Positions 27,521-35,729 of a stretch of DNA of 64,000 bases are shown here, piece by piece. The stretch's first letter is position 1, and each line of letters opens with the position of its first letter. The translations under genes were made by a program, and so were the position numbers. This DNA is from Rhodobacteraceae bacterium HIMB11 (lineage in GTDB: Bacteria; Pseudomonadota; Alphaproteobacteria; Rhodobacterales; Rhodobacteraceae). The stretch is from NCBI GenBank assembly GCA_000472185.1, contig AVDB01000003.1:124001-188000 (forward strand), in the 5' to 3' direction. The notes below the pieces were generated by a model. That model ran no database searches. It saw only the letters and a program-made list of their open reading frames with translations, and was not told where the DNA came from.

Positions 27521-29020
27521 ATGCGATCAGGACGACGTAAAAAAGTCGCGCAACGCGCAGCGCCCACAAAATTTGACCCGTGCCCGCCTGGGGCCACAGG
27601 TGGTCAGTACAAACCCCTGAGCGAAACCGAGGTCCAACAGGTTTACGACACAGCCGTGCGATTGCTGTCCGAATTGGGTATGGGCGAAGTTCCAGAGCGC
27701 CTGATACAGGATTTGTTGAATAATGGCGCCACGATTTCTGGGGAACGCATCTTATTCCCGAAAGAAATGATTGAACGCGCCATCCAAACTGCGCCAAAAC
27801 AATTTACCTTGCATGGCCGCGATCCGAATAGATCCATACACATTGGTGGCGATAGTGTTCATTTTGGCACAGGCGGCGCGGCGGTTCAGACATTGGATAT
27901 TGATACGGCCCAATATCGGCCGTCCACGTTGGAAGACTTGCATCACTTTACCAGACTTCAGGATGCATTGCGCAATGTCAGTTGGTTTACACGGTGTTGT
28001 GTCGCAACGGATGTGCCCGATAATTTTGATCTGGATGTGAACACAGTTTTCGCACTGCTGAAAAACACAACAAAACCCGTCGCAACCAGTTTCACAATCG
28101 CCCCACACGTCGCCCCGATTGTGCGGATGTTGGACATTGCTGCGGGTGGGGAAGGTGAATTTGCAAAACGCCCGTTTCTTAAGGCGCATATCAGCCCTGT
28201 GATTTCACCATTGCGGTATGCAGAAGACGCCGTTGATGTTGTTTATGAGTGCATCAAACACAACATCCCAATGTCCTGCATCACCGCGGCCCAAGCGGGC
28301 GCAACAGCGCCGGCTACTTTGGCAGGGATATTGACACAATCACTGGCAGAAACATTGGCCAGTTTGGTTATGGTTCAAACCATTTGCCCTGGTTTTCCAA
28401 TGGTGTTTTCCAACTGGCCGTTTGTAATCGACCTACGCACGGGCGCATTTGCGGGCGGCAGCGGTGAAACCGCCGTTTTGAACGCGGCCTCAGCGCAGGT
28501 GTCAAACTGGCTGGGCCTCCCATCAGGTGTGGCAAGTTCGATGACAGATGCCAAGGCGATTGATGCGCAATATGGCATGGAAAAGGGGATGACATCCATC
28601 GCTGCCGCCCTTTCAGGAGGGAACCTAATCTATGAAAGCTCTGGCATGACAGCATCCCTTTTGGGCGCAAGTTTTGAGGGGTTTGTTTTAGACGATGAAA
28701 TGCATTCAAATTCCTATCGGGCCCTGCGCGGGATCGAAGTGAATGACGCAACCCTGGGGTTTGAAACAATCTGTGGGGCCGTTTTGGGCGAGGGTCATTT
28801 CCTAGGCAAAAGTGACACCTACGCCGCGATGGAACGCGATTATTTCTATCCAGATATTGCAGATCGCAATGAACCGCGTACCTGGGCAGAAACAGGTGCG
28901 ACCAGCGCGTGGGAACGAGCCAATTTGAAGGCCAAGAACATTCTGACAGAACACCAACCCACCTATTTAACGGACGAACAACAACGTGCGATACGGGCAG
29001 AATTTAATATCCTGTATTAA
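27521..29020 (+). CDS. Trimethylamine methyltransferase (MttB) family protein, non-pyrrolysine
   Basis: A 499-residue COG5598 protein. The reading frame has no internal TAG, so it lacks pyrrolysine and belongs with MtgB-like members that demethylate quaternary amines such as glycine betaine or carnitine, usually onto a corrinoid protein. No corrinoid protein gene is visible in this window. It is divergent from the DMGDH/GcvT-type gene, a pairing common in roseobacters. The stop overlaps the stop of the convergent UbiB-like gene by 4 bp. Confidence 0.85.
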   Translation: MRSGRRKKVAQRAAPTKFDPCPPGATGGQYKPLSETEVQQVYDTAVRLLSELGMGEVPERLIQDLLNNGATISGERILFPKEMIERAIQTAPKQFTLHGRDPNRSIHIGGDSVHFGTGGAAVQTLDIDTAQYRPSTLEDLHHFTRLQDALRNVSWFTRCCVATDVPDNFDLDVNTVFALLKNTTKPVATSFTIAPHVAPIVRMLDIAAGGEGEFAKRPFLKAHISPVISPLRYAEDAVDVVYECIKHNIPMSCITAAQAGATAPATLAGILTQSLAETLASLVMVQTICPGFPMVFSNWPFVIDLRTGAFAGGSGETAVLNAASAQVSNWLGLPSGVASSMTDAKAIDAQYGMEKGMTSIAAALSGGNLIYESSGMTASLLGASFEGFVLDDEMHSNSYRALRGIEVNDATLGFETICGAVLGEGHFLGKSDTYAAMERDYFYPDIADRNEPRTWAETGATSAWERANLKAKNILTEHQPTYLTDEQQRAIRAEFNILY

Positions 29021-30348
29021 CCGCGATTTTCATAAACCTTCAGCATTTGCATGACAGGCAGGCTGGCCCCCAAAGATCGCAAAAACAGAACAAGTCCAAT
29101 GATTTTTCGCTGTGTGAAAATCAGATCAACAGGCAAATTTTCGTGCGGCAATAGCGCGGTATAAAGTTTGACGTCGTTTAGATCGAGCAAATCGAACACG
29201 CGTGACTGTGCCAACGAAAACGTGTCCGCCGCCCCCAACTCGGCCGTAACCGTTTTTAACACCTGATCTACAAATGCATCCTCTGCCGAATTCAGCTCAG
29301 GGGGCAGTAAATTATGATCCAGAAACACCCGCTTTATGCGGTCTGGATCCAATGTGATCCCTGCATTAAAAAGGGTTTGATAGACGTTCAAACTCGTCTC
29401 AGAAATCCGCACACAAGCGCCGAAGTCCAATAAAATCAATTGATGTGTCTCTGGATCGATCAAATAATTCGCAAGGTTCGGGTCGGTTTGCACATGATTG
29501 AATTCAAAGACTTCCCTTAGGACCAGATCAACCAAATCTTGCCCAATGCGGTTTTGCTGATCCGCGGGCCAATCGCGCGTGGTTTCAAGCGGGACACCGT
29601 TTTCCAGCGACATCACCAGAACGTCAGTTGTGGACAGATCATCATAGACTTTTGGCACGCGGTAACACGCATCGCCTGCTAAATATTGCGCGAACTGGCG
29701 CAGATTATTGGCCTCTTGCAGATAATCCGTTTCTGCAATCAACTGATCGCGTGCAAGCGATGCATAATGATCAACATCTAAATTCTCGGGAGCCACACCA
29801 AATGTTTTGACCATTGTGATCAATGTGCTGACATCCCCATCGATTGTGCGACGCATGTTTGGAAATTGCACCTTGATCGCGACATCCTCGCCCGTTTTTA
29901 ATTTGGCACGATGCACCTGCCCGATGGATGCTGCGGCAATGGGACGAACATCAAATGATTTAAACTGCTTTTGCCAACCAAGGCCCCAATTTTTGTCCAG
30001 CACCTGACGCAATTGTTTCGGTGGCATCGCATATCCAGTATTACGCAGTTCCGCAAAAATCGCGGCAAGTTCGGGTGTCAAAACAACAGTTTCATCCAAT
30101 GACACCAACTGTCCAAACTTCATCGCCGCACCACGCAGGTGTTTCAACGAAGTCACCGCGGTTTGGATATTCTGCGGTGACAGGACAGCAGATTTCACAT
30201 CAACGTCACGCGCACGAAAAAAATCTTTTGCGATTTGTGTCCCGGCACTTGCACCCAAACGCATGAACAACCCAGCAGACCGCAATGACCGTTCAACTTG
30301 GGACGCAGGAACGCGCGCGCTGCGCAATGGGGTTTCATTGTTGTACAT
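29017..30348 (-). CDS. ABC1/UbiB-family atypical protein kinase-like protein
   Basis: A 443-residue protein with the ABC1 hallmarks: KxGQ motif (MKFGQLVSLDE), A-rich nucleotide loop (IAAASIGQVHRAKL), VAIKVQ lysine, TDPNLANYL catalytic loop and LLDFGA metal-binding motif. Family members support ubiquinone biosynthesis or lipid homeostasis. The start at 30348 (AGGACA upstream) was preferred over an open frame to 30381. Its gene tail-overlaps mttB by 4 bp. Confidence 0.85.
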   Translation of the reverse strand: MYNNETPLRSARVPASQVERSLRSAGLFMRLGASAGTQIAKDFFRARDVDVKSAVLSPQNIQTAVTSLKHLRGAAMKFGQLVSLDETVVLTPELAAIFAELRNTGYAMPPKQLRQVLDKNWGLGWQKQFKSFDVRPIAAASIGQVHRAKLKTGEDVAIKVQFPNMRRTIDGDVSTLITMVKTFGVAPENLDVDHYASLARDQLIAETDYLQEANNLRQFAQYLAGDACYRVPKVYDDLSTTDVLVMSLENGVPLETTRDWPADQQNRIGQDLVDLVLREVFEFNHVQTDPNLANYLIDPETHQLILLDFGACVRISETSLNVYQTLFNAGITLDPDRIKRVFLDHNLLPPELNSAEDAFVDQVLKTVTAELGAADTFSLAQSRVFDLLDLNDVKLYTALLPHENLPVDLIFTQRKIIGLVLFLRSLGASLPVMQMLKVYENRG

Positions 30349-30436
30349 AACTTGTCCTTTGGCCGAGGATCTAGGGCACAAAACAAACCCTGCAACAAAA
30401 CATGTTTAGGCTTTTAAAAACTATGCTGAAATCAGG

Positions 30437-31945
30437 TTACTCGCCGCGCGGAAAACGCTGACTTTTTTCTAGCACGTTCAAATCCATATGATTGCGCATG
30501 AAGCGCTCTGATGCTTTTTTCAGCGGCTGATAATCCCACGGGTAATATTCACCATTGCGCAGGGCCTCATAGACAATCCAACGGCGCGCCTGTGATCTGC
30601 GCACCTCGTCATCAAAACGCGCTAAATCCCATTTTGCATCAGACAGCGCACTAAATTCAGCGCGGATGTCGTCGAATTCAGGATCATCGATCAAGTTGAC
30701 CAATTCATGGGGATCGTTTTCCAGATCGAACAATTGATCGGGGTCCAAAGCACAGCGATTGAATTTATACGGCCCACTGCGCAGCGACACCATGGGTGCA
30801 TAACTGGCCTCGGCTGCGTATTCTATCGCGACGGGCGTTGTGCGCGACCCACCATGTGACAAAGGCAAAAGCGTTTCGCCTTGCGTCCATGGGGCGACAT
30901 CCTGCATCGAAATACCCGCAATATCACACAGTGTTGGGCAGACATCGATGTTGCTAACGGGATCGGTGACAAGACGTGGTTCAATACCTGATGCGGACAT
31001 CATCAGTGGTACACGCGATGATCCTTCATAAAAGCTCATCTTAAACCACAACCCACGCTCGCCCAGCATGTCACCATGATCTGATACAAACAGGATCACG
31101 GCCTCTTGTCGCGTAGTTTCAAGGGTTTCTAAAATCTCGCCGATCTTGTCATCTAGATAAGAGATATTGGCAAAATACGCGCGGCGTGATCGTTTGATAT
31201 CGTCCTCTGTGATGTCAAAATTACGCCAATCGTTTGCATCAAATATCCGCTTGGAATGTGCATCATGCGCATTATAGTCCATTGCGGGAATTTCGGGTAA
31301 AAGGTGGTCGCAATCTTCGTACAGATCCCAGTATTTTTTGCGGGCGACATATGGATCATGGGGATGCGTGAAACTCACCGTAAGGCACCATGGGCGCGGA
31401 TCATGACCGCGGGACAAATCATAAATTTTGCGTACCGCTTCATAGGCAACTTCATCATCGTATTCCATTTGGTTCGTGATCTCGGCAACCCCTGCCCCCG
31501 TCACCGACCCCATATTGTGATACCACCAATCAATCCTTTCACCGGGTTTTCGGTAGTCTGGTGTCCATCCAAAATCGGGTGGATAGATGTCTGTGGTCAA
31601 ACGTTCTTCAAACCCGTGAAGCTGATCTGGTCCGACAAAATGCATCTTGCCCGACAGCGCGGTTTGATAGCCAGCACGCCGCAGATGGTGGGCATAGGTG
31701 GGCAGGCTTGACGGAAATTCTGCCGCATTGTCATAGACCCCCGTTACCGATGGCAATTGACCCGACATAAAAGATGCCCGACCTGGAGCGCAGAGGGGGG
31801 AAGCCGTGTAGCAGTTTTGAAACCGAACTGAACGCGCCGCCAATTTTTTCAAATTTGGCGCATGCAGCCATTTTGCAGGACCATCGGGGAACAGTGTTCC
31901 GTTTAATTGGTCCACCATCAAAATCAAAATATTTGGCGTTGTCAT
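30437..31945 (-). CDS. betC: Choline-sulfatase-like sulfatase
   Basis: A 502-residue alkaline-phosphatase-superfamily sulfatase. The formylglycine motif C-x-P-x-R (SPLCAPGRASF) and the N-terminal metal site LILMVDQLNG with FVSDHGD are present, and FMSGQ and WFKMSFYEGSSRVP match choline sulfatases. It hydrolyses choline-O-sulfate to choline and sulfate in the cytoplasm. An in-frame TTG at 31966 is possible, but the ATG at 31945 gives the typical start. Choline supply fits the nearby GMC and GcvT/MttB genes, although no BetA/BetB pair is adjacent. Confidence 0.83.
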   Translation of the reverse strand: MTTPNILILMVDQLNGTLFPDGPAKWLHAPNLKKLAARSVRFQNCYTASPLCAPGRASFMSGQLPSVTGVYDNAAEFPSSLPTYAHHLRRAGYQTALSGKMHFVGPDQLHGFEERLTTDIYPPDFGWTPDYRKPGERIDWWYHNMGSVTGAGVAEITNQMEYDDEVAYEAVRKIYDLSRGHDPRPWCLTVSFTHPHDPYVARKKYWDLYEDCDHLLPEIPAMDYNAHDAHSKRIFDANDWRNFDITEDDIKRSRRAYFANISYLDDKIGEILETLETTRQEAVILFVSDHGDMLGERGLWFKMSFYEGSSRVPLMMSASGIEPRLVTDPVSNIDVCPTLCDIAGISMQDVAPWTQGETLLPLSHGGSRTTPVAIEYAAEASYAPMVSLRSGPYKFNRCALDPDQLFDLENDPHELVNLIDDPEFDDIRAEFSALSDAKWDLARFDDEVRRSQARRWIVYEALRNGEYYPWDYQPLKKASERFMRNHMDLNVLEKSQRFPRGE

Positions 31946-32020
31946 ATTAGGCCCATTCGTTGGCAATTCAAATTGCAGTGCAGACTTGATGTGATTTAAT
32001 GTGCATCATCGCAAGCGAAA

Positions 32021-32995
32021 TCAGGATGGGTTCAGCCAGATTTTACTTCGACGCTCTTTGATCAACGCATTCCCCGCATCTGTCCCATCGTGAAAGGTCC
32101 CAAACCATTCGTCCCAAGGGGTTTCATCCGTACCATAGTTGCAATCAAAAAATCGGTGGTGCAACTGATGGAAAAAATCACCCACCTCAAGCCCCCTGGA
32201 CTTGCCAACTTTGACACGTTCAAACCCTGTATGCGATGTGGGTGCACCAATCGTACTGTGCATGATTAAGAACAGTACATGGATTGGATGCGCCGGAATT
32301 AAGAAGAACCAAAAAATGTCTGCACGCAGAAAAAAACTTTCTGCTGGATGCATCGCCAAACCCGACCAGGGCCCTGTTTGGATATTTTTGTGATGCCACG
32401 AATGCACCCAATTATAAAGCTTGCCCACGTGCAGAAGCCTGTGGAAGAAGTAGAAATGAAATCCTGCCTCAATCGGGATCAATACGATCAATATCAAAAA
32501 CCAAATTGGTGCTGTTTCAAATGTGATCATTGGCGCGATCCCATTTGCATAGGCATACCACATCAGACATTCCCAAAATGTCATGAACGCCACCGCAACA
32601 AGGGACCAAAGGATGTTGTCCAGCACTTGATCACGAAAGAAAAAGGCCCGCACATTTGTGGCCATAGGTCGCAAGAAATATTTATACTCGTCGCCTTGCA
32701 ACTTTTTCGACCACAACACGACATGCAGCCCGCCTGCAACAATCGTGATCAATACGATGTTGCGGATTAAGATTTCTGAAACCCAACCCACCGATAGCAT
32801 TTTTGTGGTCTCTAAATCAGGCGAGAACCAAAAATACAGGACGCAGGCAATCGCAAGAAATAAAAACCGTGTGCCATAGGGTTTCCAACTTTTCATCAGA
32901 TGACCAACCGTGCGAATTGGCGCTAATGGCCAATTCCAATAGGGTGCCGTTTTCAGCGGTAAAGAAGGTGTATGGTTCCATAATTTGCGCACCAT
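32021..32995 (-). CDS. Sterol desaturase / fatty acid hydroxylase superfamily membrane protein
   Basis: A 324-residue inner-membrane diiron enzyme with four or five hydrophobic segments and the histidine clusters HFYFFHRLLH, HSWHHKN and HQLHHRFFDC. It hydroxylates or desaturates a lipid substrate using oxygen. GGAG lies 7 bp before the ATG at 32995, chosen over 33010. Alone in its orientation between the sulfatase and the amino-acid dehydrogenase; the substrate is unknown. Confidence 0.82.
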   Translation of the reverse strand: MVRKLWNHTPSLPLKTAPYWNWPLAPIRTVGHLMKSWKPYGTRFLFLAIACVLYFWFSPDLETTKMLSVGWVSEILIRNIVLITIVAGGLHVVLWSKKLQGDEYKYFLRPMATNVRAFFFRDQVLDNILWSLVAVAFMTFWECLMWYAYANGIAPMITFETAPIWFLILIVLIPIEAGFHFYFFHRLLHVGKLYNWVHSWHHKNIQTGPWSGLAMHPAESFFLRADIFWFFLIPAHPIHVLFLIMHSTIGAPTSHTGFERVKVGKSRGLEVGDFFHQLHHRFFDCNYGTDETPWDEWFGTFHDGTDAGNALIKERRSKIWLNPS

Positions 32996-33092
32996 GGGAC
33001 ACTCCATCATAGGTTAGCTGCCCGAACGTGGGACATGGTGGCGCAGGAAACTACCAAATTAACGACGCCCTTTGTGTCGGTTCCGTAAAATT

Positions 33093-34139
33093 TTAAGCGC
33101 CTTCGATACGTTGCAGCGCCATATCATTCGCAACATCAGAGGTTGGTCGATTATCCCGCATTGCTATCTGCAAAATATCCTGGATCGTTGATTTTAAACT
33201 TTCGATCTTCTTTAGCGCCTCGTCACGTGAAGGTTCGCTATAAATTATTCTCGATGCGCCCATCATCCCGCCTGCATTCACAACGTAATCTGGAACATAT
33301 GCAATCCCCGCATCACGCAGCGCTGCACCATGCCTATCTTCTGCCAGTTGATTATTGGCGAGCCCACAAATCGCCTTTGCCTGAATGTGCGGGATTGTTT
33401 CGTCATTTAACCCAGCACCCAATGCGCAGGGTGCAAAAATATCGACATCGGCTAAATGAATTTGGCTTGGGTCGACAGCAGTCGCGCCAAAATGTTGCAC
33501 AGCCCGCCCGACTGCATCATCCCGAACATCGGCAACTGTCACGTTTGCCCCCGCAGCGTGCAAATGTTGGCAAAGCGCATATCCCGTCGCGCCCAATCCC
33601 TGAACAGCAACGTGCAGACCACGCAGAGTATCAAGTTTCAGGATCGTTTCCGAAACCGCCTGAATACCCATAAATCCACCCAACGCCGTGAATTCGGATG
33701 GATTAAACCCCTTTTCATATTGAGAGGCGCGCGCAAAGACATAATCACAGTCTTCAGCCAAAATATCCGCATCATCGGGACCCACACCCACATCGATCGC
33801 GGTCCAATATCGTCCCGCCAATGATTGCACATGCTGGGCAAACGCTCGTAGCAGTTCGGGTTTTTTTGAGTTGGCAGGGTCGGCAATGATCACACATTTA
33901 CCACCCCCAAGCGGCAGACCCGCAACCGCGTTTTTATAGGTCATACCCTTAGACAGACGCAATGCATCCGCCAGGGCATCCGCCTCAGATTCATAGGGAT
34001 ACATACGGCATCCGCCTGCCGCTGGTCCCAACGCGGTCGAGTGTAAGGCGATAATTGCCCTAAGTCCGACCTTATCGTTCGTGCAAAAGATTACCTGTTC
34101 GTGTTGATCAAAATCTGGATGATCAAAAATTCTTGTCAT
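33093..34139 (-). CDS. Glu/Leu/Phe/Val dehydrogenase family protein
   Basis: A 348-residue NAD-dependent amino-acid dehydrogenase of leucine-dehydrogenase type. The glycine-rich catalytic lysine motif LPLGGGKCVI (near residue 75) and the Rossmann segment GLGATGYALCQHL are visible. It oxidatively deaminates a branched-chain or aromatic amino acid to its 2-oxo acid. The next gene in the same direction is the cytochrome c at 34170, which ends 30 bp upstream; no other degradation gene is nearby. Confidence 0.85.
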   Translation of the reverse strand: MTRIFDHPDFDQHEQVIFCTNDKVGLRAIIALHSTALGPAAGGCRMYPYESEADALADALRLSKGMTYKNAVAGLPLGGGKCVIIADPANSKKPELLRAFAQHVQSLAGRYWTAIDVGVGPDDADILAEDCDYVFARASQYEKGFNPSEFTALGGFMGIQAVSETILKLDTLRGLHVAVQGLGATGYALCQHLHAAGANVTVADVRDDAVGRAVQHFGATAVDPSQIHLADVDIFAPCALGAGLNDETIPHIQAKAICGLANNQLAEDRHGAALRDAGIAYVPDYVVNAGGMMGASRIIYSEPSRDEALKKIESLKSTIQDILQIAMRDNRPTSDVANDMALQRIEGA

Positions 34140-34169
34140 TGTTTCTACCGTAAATTCGACACACCGCCT

Positions 34170-34610
34170 TTATTCGTCAAACAATGGATGACGTGTGGCA
34201 TGTGCATCTTGAATCTCTTGCGGCCAGGTTGAGCGAATGTAGGATAAAATTTCCCAAATTTCTTCGTCGCTTAGGCTATCTTTGAATGCCGGCATGCCAC
34301 TAGGGTAGCCTGTAACCCCAACAGCCTCCAATGTCACTTGCCCACCCAGTTTTGTATATTCAAACAACATTTTGGTATCGTGATGCCATGTATGCCCAGT
34401 TGCATCATGCGGTGGCGCAGGCAGGCTGCCATCTTCGTTATATTCCCGCCAATTCGGCTGACCTTCTAAGTCCGCGCCATGACAGCCTGCGCAGTGATTT
34501 TGATAATTCAACTGACCTCTGATGATATCACGGTCTGCCAATTCATGATGCGCCGCGGCAACCGATGCTAAACATGATAGAATTGCGGCGAGGTTTATCA
34601 GACGATCCAT
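34170..34610 (-). CDS. c-type cytochrome, mono-heme
   Basis: A 146-residue secreted cytochrome c with a signal peptide (ending SVAAAHH), heme motif C-x2-C-H (CAGCH) and a candidate methionine ligand in GMPAF. The start at 34610 lies one base after the upstream cytochrome stop (TAAGATG), with GGGA upstream. It probably shuttles electrons in the periplasm for an unidentified dehydrogenase. Paired with the second cytochrome at 34612. Confidence 0.82.
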   Translation of the reverse strand: MDRLINLAAILSCLASVAAAHHELADRDIIRGQLNYQNHCAGCHGADLEGQPNWREYNEDGSLPAPPHDATGHTWHHDTKMLFEYTKLGGQVTLEAVGVTGYPSGMPAFKDSLSDEEIWEILSYIRSTWPQEIQDAHATRHPLFDE

Positions 34611-34611
34611 C

Positions 34612-35022
34612 TTACGAAATCCCATTATAGCGCTGTAATTCACGGATATAACTGATTATTGCAGCGACATCTGTTCTGGTTAGGCCTTCAATTTTTGGCA
34701 TGTTTCCAAAATTCCAGTGGTGCGCACGAACACCCACTGCGATAGCGCGTTGAAAACTTTCATCGCCATGATGGCTGGGTTCGTAAATCTTATGCACCAA
34801 TGGAGGTGCCACTTTATCTTGCCCAACAGCATTTTCACCATGACACGCCAAACAGTTTTCTTGGTACAAACGCTTTCCAATGATTGCATGTCCCGAAAGT
34901 TCCGCGGGAATTTCAATTTCAACAAGTGCGCTCGTGTTGTCTTTGGGCGTTGTCGTTTGACCAGCGCCAAAGAATACCACCGCACCTACGGCCATCAGTA
35001 ATCCCAATGCCAATATTGTCAC
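34612..35022 (-). CDS. c-type cytochrome, mono-heme, membrane-anchored
   Basis: A 136-residue protein with one N-terminal hydrophobic segment (LALGLLMAVGAVVFFGAG) that may act as an uncleaved anchor, and the heme motif CLACH. GNMPKIEGLTR supplies a candidate Met ligand. Its stop and the next cytochrome start are separated by one base. Two adjacent mono-heme cytochromes suggest a small electron-transfer chain; I could not link them to a specific enzyme. Confidence 0.8.
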   Translation of the reverse strand: MTILALGLLMAVGAVVFFGAGQTTTPKDNTSALVEIEIPAELSGHAIIGKRLYQENCLACHGENAVGQDKVAPPLVHKIYEPSHHGDESFQRAIAVGVRAHHWNFGNMPKIEGLTRTDVAAIISYIRELQRYNGIS

Positions 35023-35148
35023 ACTACGAATGTTAGTTCCTCATAAACTTATGTCGAAATTGTTACTTAAGATTTCTTTGCGAGTTAAGTTGCTAAACCT
35101 CCTCTTCGCAAAAAGTTGATTTAGCACAGATTAAGTTGCCCCAGTAAA

Positions 35149-35601
35149 TTAGAGATCAATTGGCGCAGTATCTACAACGCTTTGCATCGAAATATACGTT
35201 GATGTGGAAGCGACATTTGGCAGTCTTGAAAGTTGTTCCCCCAGAACCTGCCGATAGGCGAAAATGTCGGATGTACGCACCTTAATTAAATAATCAAAGC
35301 CTCCTGCAATCATATGGCAGGCTTCAACCTCGGGAATGGCACGGACTGCTTGGTTAAAGGCATCTAACGCCTTTTCTCGCGTGTCGGACAGTTTGACCTC
35401 AAGAAATGCGATATGTTCGACGCCCAGTTTGGATGCCGACAGTGTCGCGCGGTACCCCGTGATGACACCTTCTTCCTCTAACCGTTTGACCCGAGCTGTA
35501 ACAGGTGTCTTGGAAAGGCCGACGCGCTCTCCAAGGGCGGTCATTGAAATGCGCCCCTCGATCGAGAGCACCGAAAGTATTTTTTGGTCGTATTCGTCCA
35601 T
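35149..35601 (-). CDS. putR: Lrp/AsnC family regulator, probable PutR
   Basis: A 150-residue Lrp-type regulator: helix-turn-helix (residues 4-45; GRISMTALGERVGLSKTPV) and RAM effector domain. It is divergent from putA with a 128-bp spacer that contains the palindrome TAGGTAAATTACCTA. In Rhodobacter, PutR activates putA in response to proline, so the same role is inferred here. Confidence 0.85.
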   Translation of the reverse strand: MDEYDQKILSVLSIEGRISMTALGERVGLSKTPVTARVKRLEEEGVITGYRATLSASKLGVEHIAFLEVKLSDTREKALDAFNQAVRAIPEVEACHMIAGGFDYLIKVRTSDIFAYRQVLGEQLSRLPNVASTSTYISMQSVVDTAPIDL

Positions 35602-35677
35602 GATTTCACCTTACGCAGTTCATTTCGACTATTACTATAAATTAATTTGGACAGATATATTATTTTTTTAGAAAAAT

Positions 35678-35692
35678 TAGGTAAATTACCTA
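35678..35692. promoter_or_regulatory. Palindrome between putR and putA (probable PutR site)
   Basis: TAGGTAAATTACCTA is a perfect 15-bp palindrome with a single-base centre, lying 38 bp before the putA ATG. It is the best operator candidate in the 128-bp divergent region. Confidence 0.55.
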
Positions 35693-35729
35693 TAAAAATC
35701 CTTCTATTTTATAGACAGGAGGACAGACC

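Noticed and set aside
27521-29020. Pyrrolysine in the MttB homologue
   Set aside because: The frame runs 499 codons with no internal TAG, and no pyl genes are seen.
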